A DNA stretch of 64,000 bases from Tolypothrix tenuis PCC 7101 (GCF_002368295.1 NZ_AP018248.1:3235725-3299724), one strand, 5' to 3'. Shown: positions 8,932 through 18,710, counted from the first letter of the stretch. The notes: a model not told the origin generated them from the sequence alone. Made by a program: numbers and translations.

Positions 8932-9098
8932 AAATATTTATCTTAATTGCCTAAAGCAGAATTACTTGATGCTGAATAGTAACAATCAAGCCTGGCGGAG
9001 ATATGGCATTAATGGAGCAAAATCGGCGATTTGCTGAGGCTGTTAGTGTTTTTTGTGCTGAGTGTAAAATCAATCACAATCAGAAAGAAACTGCCAAA

Positions 9099-9362
9099 TC
9101 ATCGATTTTTATAGTATGTTGCTAAAACGGTGATCGAGCCACAAGTAATAAAACTAATTAAATTACCGTACATCAAAATCAAATCTTTTTGATAATATCC
9201 GTAGAGGATACCATTGAACTGAATCATATTAAAACCTGCAAAAGTAATTAAAGAAATATCCCTAGCACTTTTCTTTTTTAAAATCCGCAGAGCTTGTGGA
9301 ATAAACAGACTAGCATTAAATATAAAACCTAAGCCAAAAAATAAAGTTACTAACTCTCTCAT
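9099..9362 (-). CDS. SemiSWEET-type PQ-loop transporter
   Basis: 87 residues, exactly the size of bacterial SemiSWEETs, with three hydrophobic segments. The first helix ends in the PQ motif FIPQALRILKKKSARDIS; the third helix region has LMYGNLISF. SemiSWEETs are three-helix half-transporters that dimerise to move sugars down their gradient across the inner membrane. The neighbours do not reveal the sugar. Confidence 0.85.
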   Translation of the reverse strand: MRELVTLFFGLGFIFNASLFIPQALRILKKKSARDISLITFAGFNMIQFNGILYGYYQKDLILMYGNLISFITCGSITVLATYYKNR

Positions 9363-9670
9363 GTTTAGTATATAAAACTTAGTATTCCATCATATTAAAC
9401 TTGAAATTTTTTGCTTTAAGATTTTCCTTTAGATGTAATTCATATATATTTATGATTCCAACCATAGAATGATGAATGGCATCACAATATATGTATAAAA
9501 CGTTAATCTCTAGGCTGATTTTTAGTAATGCGATCGCTGCTTTATTTATATGATAATAATTCGGGCGGTCGCAATTTGTAATTTGTTTATATTTATCCTA
9601 ACTACTCTAATATCAATAGTTGCGCCATTAAACAATAAATATTGCAAAGTAATACCTTTGAGTAGCGATT
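9363..9670. other. Intergenic region
   Basis: 308 AT-rich bases upstream of the SemiSWEET gene and downstream of the DUF3445 gene. One HIP1 site (GCGATCGC, near 9532). No gene or strong structure seen. Confidence 0.5.
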
Positions 9671-10672
9671 TCAAACTTCATTCAGCCAATTTAAAATACT
9701 AGCTTTGCTATCTACCAATCCCTTATAAAATAGTGACTCTGGTGACATAGACTCAATTGCAGCACATAGCTTAAACCGTAATAGGGAATCTTTTTTGATT
9801 AAACTGCAATCTCTGAAATAAGTCCGAATAGTAAATAATGCTGCTTCATACTCCGGTAGTCCCCAAATTACTTGTCGCTCAATTCGTAAATAAAGCTGAG
9901 GATTTTGGGCATCAAAGTCTCTACCTTGCCATTGATTAACCGATAAATTAGGTGGTGGTGCGGGATGATGATTAAGGCGGGTGTCAGTACTCAAACCCCA
10001 AGCAAAACGCACCATAGGTTTACAGCTAATCATAGTATTAGCGATCGCATCTGCCCGGCGATTAATTTTTTCCATACCAGCCACAGGCTGATGTATTTCT
10101 GCAAAGTTTTTACCAATTTTTTCCTCAGCCGCCCAATGATTGGGATAGCACAAGTGAACTGCACTCAGCCAATTGCAACCATCCCTACCACGACAAATGA
10201 CTGTCAAGTCTTCTTGCATTTGGGATGCTAGAGCATCAAGGGTAGAACTGTAAGCTGGAAACACTGAACTATTCTCGACTTGCTGTAATTGCCAGTCTGC
10301 ATCTAGCCAAAGCGTTTCTTGGGTGAGTCGGCTACGAAATATCAAGGTATTAGCCGTTGATTTTTGGTAATCAAAGTATTGTGGATGATCTTGGGTGAGT
10401 AGCTCAACTATCAAACGAGCGATCGCACCTGCCACAGCCTTAGAATATTTATGAGTTTGGTAGTATTTACTTAACCGTTCGGCACGTGCCAAAAGTTTAG
10501 CCTGACGGTAATGTGCAAAATTTTCATCGATTTGAAATACTTGCCCATCAGCTTCACCATTACCAAAACAAGTGCCAAAGGCCATCATACCTGGCTTGAC
10601 TTCGTAGCGTCCATTCATCAACGGGAAGTAGCAAGCCGGACTATTGCAGGCTTTTAGTTTCTGCGTTTCCAC
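9671..10672 (-). CDS. DUF3445 family, relative of haem-dependent oxidative N-demethylase alpha subunit
   Basis: 333 residues from a GTG start. The order of motifs YEVKPGM, then CRGRDGCNWLSAVHLCYPNHW, then KIGKNFAEIHQPVAGMEKI fits DUF3445, whose characterised member is the haem-binding subunit of an oxidative N-demethylase (HODM). The conserved CYPNHW...K.G..FAEIHQPV segment is the family core. The partner subunits of that enzyme (ferredoxin-reductase-like and others) are not encoded nearby, so this is an orphan and its reaction is unknown. Family call is from motif memory. Confidence 0.7.
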   Translation of the reverse strand: METQKLKACNSPACYFPLMNGRYEVKPGMMAFGTCFGNGEADGQVFQIDENFAHYRQAKLLARAERLSKYYQTHKYSKAVAGAIARLIVELLTQDHPQYFDYQKSTANTLIFRSRLTQETLWLDADWQLQQVENSSVFPAYSSTLDALASQMQEDLTVICRGRDGCNWLSAVHLCYPNHWAAEEKIGKNFAEIHQPVAGMEKINRRADAIANTMISCKPMVRFAWGLSTDTRLNHHPAPPPNLSVNQWQGRDFDAQNPQLYLRIERQVIWGLPEYEAALFTIRTYFRDCSLIKKDSLLRFKLCAAIESMSPESLFYKGLVDSKASILNWLNEV

Positions 10673-11149
10673 AAGCCAGTGATGTAGAGGAGTGCCATTA
10701 TAGATGCTTGCATAACAATTTTCGCATGAGTTGAGATTTTGTAGTGCGATCGCAAAACTTTAACTTTGTGGTTCTATCCCTAAAAATATCTCAAGTAATT
10801 TTTCTAATTTTTGTAGAGTTGACAATCCCTAGATATTTAGTAAGCCAATACGGTTTGGATAAGACAAATCTATTGACGTTTAAATCATGTAGAGACGCGA
10901 TTAATCGCGTCTCTACAACCCCACTGCCTTTCCCTCTAGAATATATGTGTCGCCAACAATATTTGATTTGGTATTCTAGGGTAGAACAGATAAACCAAAA
11001 TTCTACAATTTAAATACGTAATAGCTGATTTGGTTATTTATATAAAATGACTTAAATTTGATTTATGCAAAAGGGAAAAATTGTAAAAATATTACTTTGT
11101 TCCATTTCCCTTTTACCCTTGTCCAAAAACTATTGTCTCATAATACAGC
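10673..11149. other. Intergenic region with 30-bp palindrome
   Basis: 477 bases between the start of the DUF3445 gene and the 3' end of the PPOX gene. It contains the palindrome at 10888-10917 and, near 11070-11130, a purine-pyrimidine stretch resembling the inside of the MITE-like family. An open frame at 10744-11013 runs through the palindrome and has no coding character. Confidence 0.55.
10888..10917. repeat. Perfect 30-bp palindrome
   Basis: The sequence equals its own reverse complement; each half is TGTAGAGACGCGATT. Related degenerate sequence (ACAGACGCGATTCATCGCG) lies at about 2078-2096 and another near 25073, so this is a dispersed repeat. Confidence 0.85.
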
Positions 11150-11593
11150 TTACAAACTGATAGTTTGTGCTGCAAAATTTGCTTGACTATCCCAGTAATC
11201 AACCTTATTAATCTGCACCTTCAACAAAGCAATATCAGGTTCATTTAATCCTTGCGGAAACCAAGCTTGAAGTTCTGGCTTCCATAGTTCTTGCATCTTG
11301 TTGCGGTCTTGAACTAATTCTGCACTACCCGATACTGAAACATATCGCTTTTGGTTAGGTGAGGAGAAACTGAGATTGACTTGCTGACGATGCTCAATTT
11401 CAAATACTTTATGGGAACTAGCATTGGTAAAAAACCACAGTGTCCCATCAGGCTGAATATCGCTACTCTTTTCCATCGGACGACTGTGCAAGCTACCATC
11501 CTCATCGACTGTAGTTAACATACTACAACCAATATCTTTAATCAGTTCACGCAGTTGATAAATATGTTGATTTTTGTCGGTAGAGGTTGTCAT
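11150..11593 (-). CDS. Pyridoxamine 5'-phosphate oxidase-fold protein (general stress protein 26-like)
   Basis: 147 residues. The sequence SMLTTVDEDGSLHSRPM near the start, LWFFTNASSHK in the middle and YVSVSGSAELVQD after it fit the split-barrel flavin-binding family, general stress protein 26 branch. These proteins bind FMN/FAD or F420 and are reductases or stress proteins; the substrate is unknown. It appears monocistronic. Confidence 0.82.
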   Translation of the reverse strand: MTTSTDKNQHIYQLRELIKDIGCSMLTTVDEDGSLHSRPMEKSSDIQPDGTLWFFTNASSHKVFEIEHRQQVNLSFSSPNQKRYVSVSGSAELVQDRNKMQELWKPELQAWFPQGLNEPDIALLKVQINKVDYWDSQANFAAQTISL

Positions 11594-11734
11594 TTACCGT
11601 ACTCTTTTTTTGAGGTTTTTCGTTGACATGGGAATTAAAATTAAACCCATTGTCCTTGCTTGGAAAATTCCTCTTTTAGTATCAACATTTTTGATTTTTA
11701 ATTACCTGTGTCTACAGATAGAATTACTATGACA

Positions 11735-11771
11735 TTTGGAAAGAGCGTAACATTGTTGCGCCCTTTCCAAA
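11735..11771 (-). terminator. Hairpin after pilQ
   Basis: 13-bp stem (TTTGGAAAGAGCG against its complement with one G-U pair on the minus-strand transcript) and 11-base loop, 22 bases after the pilQ stop. It probably ends the pil operon transcript, though no T-tract follows. Confidence 0.5.
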
Positions 11772-11793
11772 GATGTGAGAGCCTTCATTGTGA

Positions 11794-14235
11794 TTATTGA
11801 CCTGAAGGTTTCCAACCCCGACGCTCTAGCATTTGCCGTACTTCTGGGCTGGGATTATAGTTATAGCCGTAAGATGAACGCTCGGAATCATCCATAATTT
11901 GAGGCGTAAGCAATACAACCACCTCTCTACGTTCATTGCTTCTGTTGGTACTTCTAAATAGCGAACCAATTAAGGGAATATCACCCAAGATAGGAATCTT
12001 AGAGACTGTTGTCCGGTCTTGGTCTTGAATAATACCTGAGAGAATCAGTGTCTGACCATCTCGTAGACGAATCATCCCAGAAGTCAGAGACCGTTCAGAT
12101 ACTAAAACGATTTGACCATTTCCTGTATTTTGTGATGCTGTCGGTGCGCTGACAGTAGGAGCAACCGATAGAGAAACAAAACCATTGTCATCAATCCGCT
12201 CAATTTTCACATTCAGGGTTAAGCCAACTTTTTGTTTCTCAATTTGTCTTTCAGTTCTAGAGCCACCGGAAGTATCTGTTGTTTGTAGAGTAATGTTCCC
12301 TACCACTTCCTGAGTCAGGTTAACAAGAGCCTGCTGACCTTCTTGCACAATCAAAGTTGGGTCAGTCAAAATCTTAGCATTGCCATTTGTTACCTGAGCT
12401 TGCAAACTAGCAAGTAACCGTTTGGGGAATTGATATAAAGAAGGTAAAGATGCCGTAGCCGTACCCAGAGTACCTTGTGTAACGCTGGTGCTACCATCAG
12501 CATTTCTTGTAACTATGTTATCCGTTGCCGGAGTGATCTGAGAAAAACCTGGTTGTAAAGGATTAGTATTGCTAGGAGAAAGAGGCTGGTAAAAATTTCC
12601 ACTGCCTGGATTTTGGCTTCTAGTGGTTGTACCATCTGGATTGACTATGATCGTACCTGGGGTAGTTCCAGAAATACTGACAGTGCTATTTGGATCATAG
12701 AAAGGTGAGCCTGTAACAGGATTAGTAATAACTGGTGTATCATTAACACTAGTTGCAGCCTCAGAAGCAGTAGCAGGTCTAGAACCACCAAAATTGAGAG
12801 ATGCTGCACCATTATCAACAGCAAAAAAGTTATTCCCCACACCAAACGAGAAACTAGTGTTGTAATCCTGGGTTCCTGTGAGGTTAACATCAATAATTTT
12901 GACGTTGACTACTACTTGACGACGACGAATATCAAGCTGAGTCAATTGAGCCATAGCCATATCAATTAATCTAGCAGGCCCAATCAAAGTAACAGAATTT
13001 GTACGCTCATCTCCTAATGCCTGTAAACCTCTAAGTAATGGGTTAGAGTCCTTAAAATCAGCTCTTTGAGTTTCTAGTTTAGTTTCCGTAGTGGTTTGAG
13101 TTTGGGTAACTGCGGCGGTGGAATTACCTACAGGGACAGCACTCACGCTAGTAACAAGTCGTTCGCGGCTAATAGCACTTTCTGCACCTAGACCAACTAA
13201 AAAGTTGAGAGCCACTCCCACTGTCACCTGATTAAGTCGCACGTTCCGCATCACGGTATCACGGGTAGAGTTGGGTAGTTTAGGGCCAACAAAAATAGTG
13301 CGACCACTACGATTAGCCTCTAAACCACTCAAACGCAAGACATAGTTAAAAACATCTTGTACTGGTTCGTTTTCTATATCTAAGGAAATAGTTTGCCCTC
13401 CAGCCGCCCCACTTGCTTGACCACCAGAAGACGCTCCCCCGCTTGCTCCTCCTACATAAGCTAAATTCAGACCAGCCGCACGGGAGAGTAGTGATAGAAC
13501 CTCACGCACAGGAGCATCTCGCAGTACTAACCTAGGCACGCGCTCCTGAGTACCTAAGTCAATATTTACTGGAGAAGCATCAATATTGGAGATAGCAATA
13601 TCACCTACTGGTGGAGCAACGGCTCTAGGTAAGAAAGGAGGCCCCTGATTCGGAGGTTGACCCGGGCCAGATGGCTGTGCAGGTTTACCGTCAATGGTAA
13701 TTTCCGGGTTGGGGACTAAAACATCCGGTTTTTTACCTGGTAGGGGTGCAGCAGGATTAGATGGCGGTGTGGGCGTTGTTGCTATTGGTGCTGGTGTTGT
13801 TGGATTGGGCTTTGATGCTGTCGTATCTCCGGATGGGCTAAAGCCTAAAGTAATACGATTATCTTTTCTGCCTACAGGTTGGCTACTAGGGGCGTTGTTG
13901 CTTCCAGTTACCACCACCCGGATGCTGTTAGCATCTAGCTGAACAATTTCAACTGAGGCAATTCCTGAAGCGGGGTTGTCTTGGCGGAAATTATTGCCTT
14001 GTGGTAAACGTAGTTGAGTATTAATAATATCTGTAACTAAGGCATTTCCTCTTTTAGTTGTGAAAACTTGCGGACGCGAGCCAGAGGAAGTTTTCAAAAT
14101 AACATTAATTCCACCATCAACTTGACTTAGCTGTACGTCAGTAATTTGGGTAGTATCTGCCCAAACCGGTTGAGCTGCTAGAAAGATAAAAGCAGCAGTA
14201 CCTAATAATAAACTATTACCGTGAAGCTGTTTCAC
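11794..14235 (-). CDS. pilQ: Type IV pilus secretin PilQ
   Basis: 813 residues, the outer-membrane channel through which type IV pili pass (motility and DNA uptake in cyanobacteria). A signal peptide ends near AQPVWA. An AMIN domain follows (about 27-130), then a Pro/Thr-rich linker (about 140-210), a secretin/TonB short N-terminal domain (about 235-315), N1-type domain(s), and the C-terminal secretin core (about 600-780) with the typical VPILGDIPLIGSLFR motif (here IPILGDIPLIGSLFRS). A low-complexity Ser/Gly/Thr stretch interrupts the region before the core. Last gene of pilMNOQ, 220 bases after pilO. Confidence 0.95.
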   Translation of the reverse strand: MKQLHGNSLLLGTAAFIFLAAQPVWADTTQITDVQLSQVDGGINVILKTSSGSRPQVFTTKRGNALVTDIINTQLRLPQGNNFRQDNPASGIASVEIVQLDANSIRVVVTGSNNAPSSQPVGRKDNRITLGFSPSGDTTASKPNPTTPAPIATTPTPPSNPAAPLPGKKPDVLVPNPEITIDGKPAQPSGPGQPPNQGPPFLPRAVAPPVGDIAISNIDASPVNIDLGTQERVPRLVLRDAPVREVLSLLSRAAGLNLAYVGGASGGASSGGQASGAAGGQTISLDIENEPVQDVFNYVLRLSGLEANRSGRTIFVGPKLPNSTRDTVMRNVRLNQVTVGVALNFLVGLGAESAISRERLVTSVSAVPVGNSTAAVTQTQTTTETKLETQRADFKDSNPLLRGLQALGDERTNSVTLIGPARLIDMAMAQLTQLDIRRRQVVVNVKIIDVNLTGTQDYNTSFSFGVGNNFFAVDNGAASLNFGGSRPATASEAATSVNDTPVITNPVTGSPFYDPNSTVSISGTTPGTIIVNPDGTTTRSQNPGSGNFYQPLSPSNTNPLQPGFSQITPATDNIVTRNADGSTSVTQGTLGTATASLPSLYQFPKRLLASLQAQVTNGNAKILTDPTLIVQEGQQALVNLTQEVVGNITLQTTDTSGGSRTERQIEKQKVGLTLNVKIERIDDNGFVSLSVAPTVSAPTASQNTGNGQIVLVSERSLTSGMIRLRDGQTLILSGIIQDQDRTTVSKIPILGDIPLIGSLFRSTNRSNERREVVVLLTPQIMDDSERSSYGYNYNPSPEVRQMLERRGWKPSGQ

Positions 14236-14455
14236 AGTTCATTCCTCACCTGATAAAACCTTGTTGACAAATAATTTTTGATCGGAACTTAAGTACTGAA
14301 GCTGTTAGCTCAAGCCTACTCAGGTAGACTTAAAACTAAGTTTGACCAGAATTCAGATCTCTGGAGATAACTTTAACTATAGACCCCTAGATTGCACATC
14401 TATAGTGGTTGTTGTCTTGATACCCCATTCCTATTTCCTAGTTCAGTACTATTCG

Positions 14456-15229
14456 CTATTTCTTTGTAGGAGCAGCTTTAGCAGCAATCATTGCCCTTTC
14501 TTCAGGGGTAAGTGGCATTAATGCTTGTAGCTGGAAAGAGGTCGTGATTGATGCCGGCCCACGCTTGGGAATAGGCGCACCTTTTTCTGATGTGGCTTTA
14601 GGCGGTGGAATCAATATCGATTGATAATCTTTGAATATTAACAAAGGCTGTAAACGCTCAATGTTACGAAGAATCGATTGCGTTTGTTCATAAGTACCTT
14701 CAATTTCCACTTGGATAACACTGCGTTTTAGCTTGCCATCCGCCTGTATGCCCAAACTACCATCCGTAATCGGTTCTGGTTGCTGTGTAACTGGCACAAA
14801 TTTTTTCAGTTGAGCCTTGACTGGATTACCAAGAATTTGAGCATTACCAGTTTCAATTAAACGATTCATATCCAGTAACAATGTATCCAAGGTTTTTTCG
14901 TTAGAAAACAAACTTAAAACCTGAATTTGTTGCTGTTTTGCTTGCTCTTGCTCTTGTTTGATTTCGTCAATCTTTTTGACACTAGCTTTCTTTTGATCTA
15001 CTTGTCCTTGTAATTCATTAACTTTTGTTTGCTGCTGTTGATAGTTATCCCAAGCTGGCATTAATAAGTTAAAGGCTACATACAATGCACCCAAAAGTCC
15101 TACAGAACCAACCAAAATCCCGATGATTTTAGGTGTAAAGCTAATTCCAAACAGAACGGGAGAGGTTGGGGATTCTAGAGCAAACTCTCCGTTTTGTTCT
15201 GCAAAATTCAAATCGTCACTCAGCGTCAT
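14456..15229 (-). CDS. pilO: Type IV pilus alignment protein PilO
   Basis: 257 residues. A cytoplasmic N-terminus is followed by one membrane segment (about 33-53), a coiled coil (about 57-105) rich in Gln/Glu/Lys, and a periplasmic ferredoxin-like domain. Its ATG overlaps the pilN stop by four bases (ATGA), so translation is coupled. PilO pairs with PilN in the inner-membrane alignment complex of the pilus machine. Assignment rests on topology and operon position as much as on sequence, since PilO is poorly conserved. Confidence 0.88.
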   Translation of the reverse strand: MTLSDDLNFAEQNGEFALESPTSPVLFGISFTPKIIGILVGSVGLLGALYVAFNLLMPAWDNYQQQQTKVNELQGQVDQKKASVKKIDEIKQEQEQAKQQQIQVLSLFSNEKTLDTLLLDMNRLIETGNAQILGNPVKAQLKKFVPVTQQPEPITDGSLGIQADGKLKRSVIQVEIEGTYEQTQSILRNIERLQPLLIFKDYQSILIPPPKATSEKGAPIPKRGPASITTSFQLQALMPLTPEERAMIAAKAAPTKK

Positions 15230-16023
15230 TTTGTAATGACTCCTGTTTTTTGGATACTGCGAATTCGAGTTACTAGTCCCACTGTGCCTTTTTGTTCTAA
15301 CTCCCGAATTAACTCAGAAGCTGGAACATCGCTCAGACTTGATTGAATAGTGTATTTCACTACTTGAGGTGGCGGAATTTTGACACCATTGGTATTAGTA
15401 GCATCTGTTGAAGATGCAGATGGTGCATTGACTAACTCAGCAGTCTTAATTTTGCTTTCTGAGGCTTTTAAAAAGTGAGACTGTTGCAGAGTTAACAAAA
15501 AGTCGTTGACATCGTTAAAAGAACGAGCTACGCCGTTAATTTCTATTCCTCCAGCAGGGTTTCCAGGAGTAGTCCCTGCTGCTTGACCCTGTCCTTGTAC
15601 TGGACGAATCGGTGGGGTTTGCTTGATGTCCTCTATTTGTACGTTTGCTGGTATACGCTCGCGCAAATCTTGTAACATGGCTGACCAAGGACGAATTTGG
15701 TCAAAAACTGTGACTAAACCTTGCGTTTCGCCTTTAATTTTGGTTGTCTCTTCTTTAATTTTATTAATACTTGCTAGTTCTGTGTCTAACCTCTTGCTTT
15801 CTTGATCTAGTTGTGCTAAATTTTGCTCTAACTCAGAGTTCTTGGCTTGCAACCACCACCACGCCCCTCCTACAAGGGTGGGTAAGCAAATGCCTACAGC
15901 TACCCCTATATATAATGGTGTCATGTTGCCAACAGGCAGCTGAATTTTGACTCCTGGCTTTTTAGTAGCCGTATTCTGGTAATTTGGACGGTCTTTAAGG
16001 AAGTTAATATCCAAACTGTACAT
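15226..16023 (-). CDS. pilN: Type IV pilus assembly protein PilN
   Basis: 265 residues. It starts with the short PilM-binding tail (SLDINFLKDRPN), where the INFL motif is the PilN hallmark. A single membrane helix follows (about 36-58), then a coiled coil (about 62-105) and a periplasmic domain. It lies four bases after pilM and overlaps pilO by four. PilN links cytoplasmic PilM to periplasmic PilO. Confidence 0.92.
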   Translation of the reverse strand: MYSLDINFLKDRPNYQNTATKKPGVKIQLPVGNMTPLYIGVAVGICLPTLVGGAWWWLQAKNSELEQNLAQLDQESKRLDTELASINKIKEETTKIKGETQGLVTVFDQIRPWSAMLQDLRERIPANVQIEDIKQTPPIRPVQGQGQAAGTTPGNPAGGIEINGVARSFNDVNDFLLTLQQSHFLKASESKIKTAELVNAPSASSTDATNTNGVKIPPPQVVKYTIQSSLSDVPASELIRELEQKGTVGLVTRIRSIQKTGVITK

Positions 16024-16027
16024 TCTG

Positions 16028-17134
16028 TTATACCTCCCGCATTCCTAAACCCAGTACTGTCGCTAAACCAGCGCGTTGTACTGCAGGGTATTTTTCCTCA
16101 CTAACTTCTATGGACAAAGATGTTATCGGATCGATTTGTGCAGTTGGTAAGCTTAATCTTTGGGTGAAAAACTCATCTAGCTGTTGCAAGCCACCACCAG
16201 GGCCAGCTAGAAAAATTTGCGCTACCTCCAGATTTTCACTTTGATTCAGGTAAAAATCGATGGAACGACGCAGTTCATCTGTGAGTTCTCCCAAAACTCT
16301 TAATAAAGCTGCCATACCCGGATTAATATCGGTTAGCCCAGTTTTTCCGCCATCGGCGCTTGTTGTCATAATCGTCATGCCGTACAACATTTCCATATCT
16401 CGGCTTGCAGGTAGACTCATAGCCTTTGAGAGGGCATATTGCATTTGATAAGTACCGATGGGTACAGTACGTGAAAATTGCGGCACTCCATTGACAATAA
16501 TGGCAATTTCTGAACTATCAAACTCGATATCAACCAATACTGCGGCTTCTTGGGGACTGAATTGTCGTAGTTGATCGCGGATTGTCCGAATCATTGCAAA
16601 ACTGTTGATTTCTAAAACATCGATTTGCAATCCAGCCTGCTCAAATGTATTAATATATGCTTCCGTTACCTCCTTACGTGTAGCTACTAAAAGTACTTGT
16701 ACTTTTTCAATACCATCCTCATCTACAAAGTACCCAAGTTTTTGATAATCCACATCAGCTTCTTCACGCGGATAGGGTAAATACAAAGCTGCTTCATGGT
16801 TTAGTACCATTTCTCGCAGTTCTTTATCATCTAACTCTGCTGGTACAGGTATTAAGCGGACAATTGAATCTCGTCCTGTGACCCCAGTAGCAACCCGAGA
16901 AGCTTTAATTTTGCTTTCAGCCAAACCCTGCTGAATTAACTGCGCCATTGCTGGCGCATCAGCGATTTGACCATCCATCATTACACCCTCGGGAACTGGT
17001 ATTGATGTTAAGGCTTCTACTTTTAAGCCTTGACGTTGTTTGCGTAATTGAACTATATTCACCCTTTCTGGTGCTAGTTCAATACCGACCCCTTTATTAG
17101 ATTTGCTAAACAGACTATTGAAGCTTTTCACCAC
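16028..17134 (-). CDS. pilM: Type IV pilus assembly protein PilM
   Basis: 368 residues, actin/FtsA-like ATPase fold. GVGIELAPERVNIVQLR at the start and AAVLVDIEFDSSEIAII in the middle are the phosphate-binding strands. A glycine-rich FLAGPGGGLQQLDEFF motif is near the C-terminus. PilM binds the INFL tail of PilN in the cytoplasm. First gene of the operon; its promoter should lie in the 141 bases before the divergent gene at 17276. pilP, usual between pilO and pilQ in proteobacteria, is absent. Confidence 0.94.
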   Translation of the reverse strand: MVKSFNSLFSKSNKGVGIELAPERVNIVQLRKQRQGLKVEALTSIPVPEGVMMDGQIADAPAMAQLIQQGLAESKIKASRVATGVTGRDSIVRLIPVPAELDDKELREMVLNHEAALYLPYPREEADVDYQKLGYFVDEDGIEKVQVLLVATRKEVTEAYINTFEQAGLQIDVLEINSFAMIRTIRDQLRQFSPQEAAVLVDIEFDSSEIAIIVNGVPQFSRTVPIGTYQMQYALSKAMSLPASRDMEMLYGMTIMTTSADGGKTGLTDINPGMAALLRVLGELTDELRRSIDFYLNQSENLEVAQIFLAGPGGGLQQLDEFFTQRLSLPTAQIDPITSLSIEVSEEKYPAVQRAGLATVLGLGMREV

Positions 17135-17275
17135 TTTGATGCCCGTTGCACTACTAAATTGATAAGTTAAATGATGCTAAAAAACGTTCTTGGTACTAGG
17201 TAATTGATTTAGCCTATAATCTCGACAATTCTGCATAAGCTTTTCACTCAAAGCAAGCGTAAATATACTAGTAAA
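17135..17275. promoter_or_regulatory. Divergent promoter region pilM / solute-binding protein
   Basis: 141 bases between two divergent starts. It should hold the promoter of the pil operon and that of the solute-binding lipoprotein; no clear -35/-10 pair can be fixed by eye. Confidence 0.4.
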
Positions 17276-18577
17276 ATGTTTAAAACTTCAAAATTCAGGC
17301 GATTGACTGTTTGTGTACTGCTCGGTTTATTGACTAGTTGGATAGTCAGTTGTAGTACAGGAAATGTTGGCACGGGAACAAAACAGGCTGCTGGGGGAGC
17401 AACAACGATTGAGTTTTGGACAATGCAACTCCAACCTCAATTTAATGGTTACTTTCAGAACCTGATTGCAAATTTTGAATCACAAAACAAAGGTATAAAG
17501 ATTAACTGGGTCGATATACCTTGGGCAGCAATGGAGAACAAAATCTTAACAGCTGTCTCAGCAAAAACGCCACCTGATGTTGTGAACCTCAATCCGGATT
17601 TCGCGTCTCAACTTGCAGGCCGAAATGCCTGGTTAGATTTAGATACAAAAGTCCCAAATGAAGTACGTTCATCCTATCTGCCAAATATTTGGAAAGCTAG
17701 CACACTCAATGGTAAAAGTTTTGGTATTCCCTGGTACCTCACTACCCGGCTAACTATTTATAACACTGATTTATTAAAACAGGCAGGTATCAACAAAACA
17801 CCGAATACTTACGCAGAATTAGGGCAAGTGGCACAACAAATTAAAGATAAAACAGGGAAATATGCCTTTTTTGTAACTTTTGTTCCGCAAGATTCCGGAG
17901 AAGTTTTGGAATCATTTGTGCAAATGGGAGTCACCTTAGTAGATTCCGAAGGTAAAGCAGCTTTTAACTCACCGCAAGGTAAAGCAGCTTTTCAGTATTG
18001 GGTAGATTTATATAAAAAAGGGTTACTTCCAAAAGAGGTTTTAACTCAAGGACATCGCCATGCAATAGATTTATACCAAGCTGGAGAAACAGCATTTTTA
18101 GCTTCCGGCCCTGAATTTCTGAAAACGATCGCCAATAATGCCCCAAAAATTGCTCAAGCCTCTGCGATCGCACCTCAAATTACAGGTGATACTGGTAAAA
18201 AGAATGTGGCTGTGATGAACTTAGTGATCCCTAAAGACAGCAAGTACGCAGATGCTGCAGTGAAATTTGCTCTGTTTGTCACTAACGATCAAAACCAATT
18301 AGCTTTTGCTAAAGCTGCTAATGTTTTGCCATCTACCGTAAAATCACTGTCTGATAGCTACTTTAAAGATGTTCCTACTAGTGCGACAACAGTAGACAAA
18401 GCAAGGGTAATTAGCGCTCAACAACTACAACAGGCAGAAATCTTAACACCGACTCTGAAGGATTTTAATAAGTTGCAGAAGGCAATTTATGAGAATCTGC
18501 AAGCAGCAATGTTAGACCAAAAAACAGTAGAAAAAGCTGTAGAAGATGCAGCGCAACAGTGGAACAATCGCACATAG
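17276..18577 (+). CDS. ABC transporter sugar-binding lipoprotein (family 1)
   Basis: 433 residues. The signal segment ends in the lipobox IVSC (Cys26). The mature part has the order typical of family 1 (maltose/oligosaccharide) binding proteins: TIEFWTMQLQPQ, PPDVVNLNPDFASQLA, FGIPWYLTTRLTIYNTDLL and AAVKFALFVTNDQNQLAFAK. It captures a sugar or glycoside outside the membrane. No permease or ATPase gene lies beside it, so its membrane partners must be encoded elsewhere. A hairpin terminator follows at 18677. Confidence 0.88.
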   Translation: MFKTSKFRRLTVCVLLGLLTSWIVSCSTGNVGTGTKQAAGGATTIEFWTMQLQPQFNGYFQNLIANFESQNKGIKINWVDIPWAAMENKILTAVSAKTPPDVVNLNPDFASQLAGRNAWLDLDTKVPNEVRSSYLPNIWKASTLNGKSFGIPWYLTTRLTIYNTDLLKQAGINKTPNTYAELGQVAQQIKDKTGKYAFFVTFVPQDSGEVLESFVQMGVTLVDSEGKAAFNSPQGKAAFQYWVDLYKKGLLPKEVLTQGHRHAIDLYQAGETAFLASGPEFLKTIANNAPKIAQASAIAPQITGDTGKKNVAVMNLVIPKDSKYADAAVKFALFVTNDQNQLAFAKAANVLPSTVKSLSDSYFKDVPTSATTVDKARVISAQQLQQAEILTPTLKDFNKLQKAIYENLQAAMLDQKTVEKAVEDAAQQWNNRT

Positions 18578-18676
18578 AAATTTTCATTAAAAGGTAAATA
18601 GTTGGTATTTAAGGAATCGTGCAATCCACCAACCATTACCAATGTGAAACATCTTGAAAACATATCAATGATTATT

Positions 18677-18710
18677 TAGGGGCACAGAGATTTGCCCCTA
18701 TTTTATTTGT
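18677..18710 (+). terminator. Rho-independent terminator after the solute-binding protein
   Basis: 8-bp GC-rich stem (TAGGGGCA / TGCCCCTA), 8-base loop, then TTTTATTTG. It sits 100 bases after the gene's stop in the right orientation. Confidence 0.7.

Noticed and set aside
10744..11013. 89-codon frame
   Set aside because: Runs through the 30-bp palindrome; poor codon use and no family pattern.
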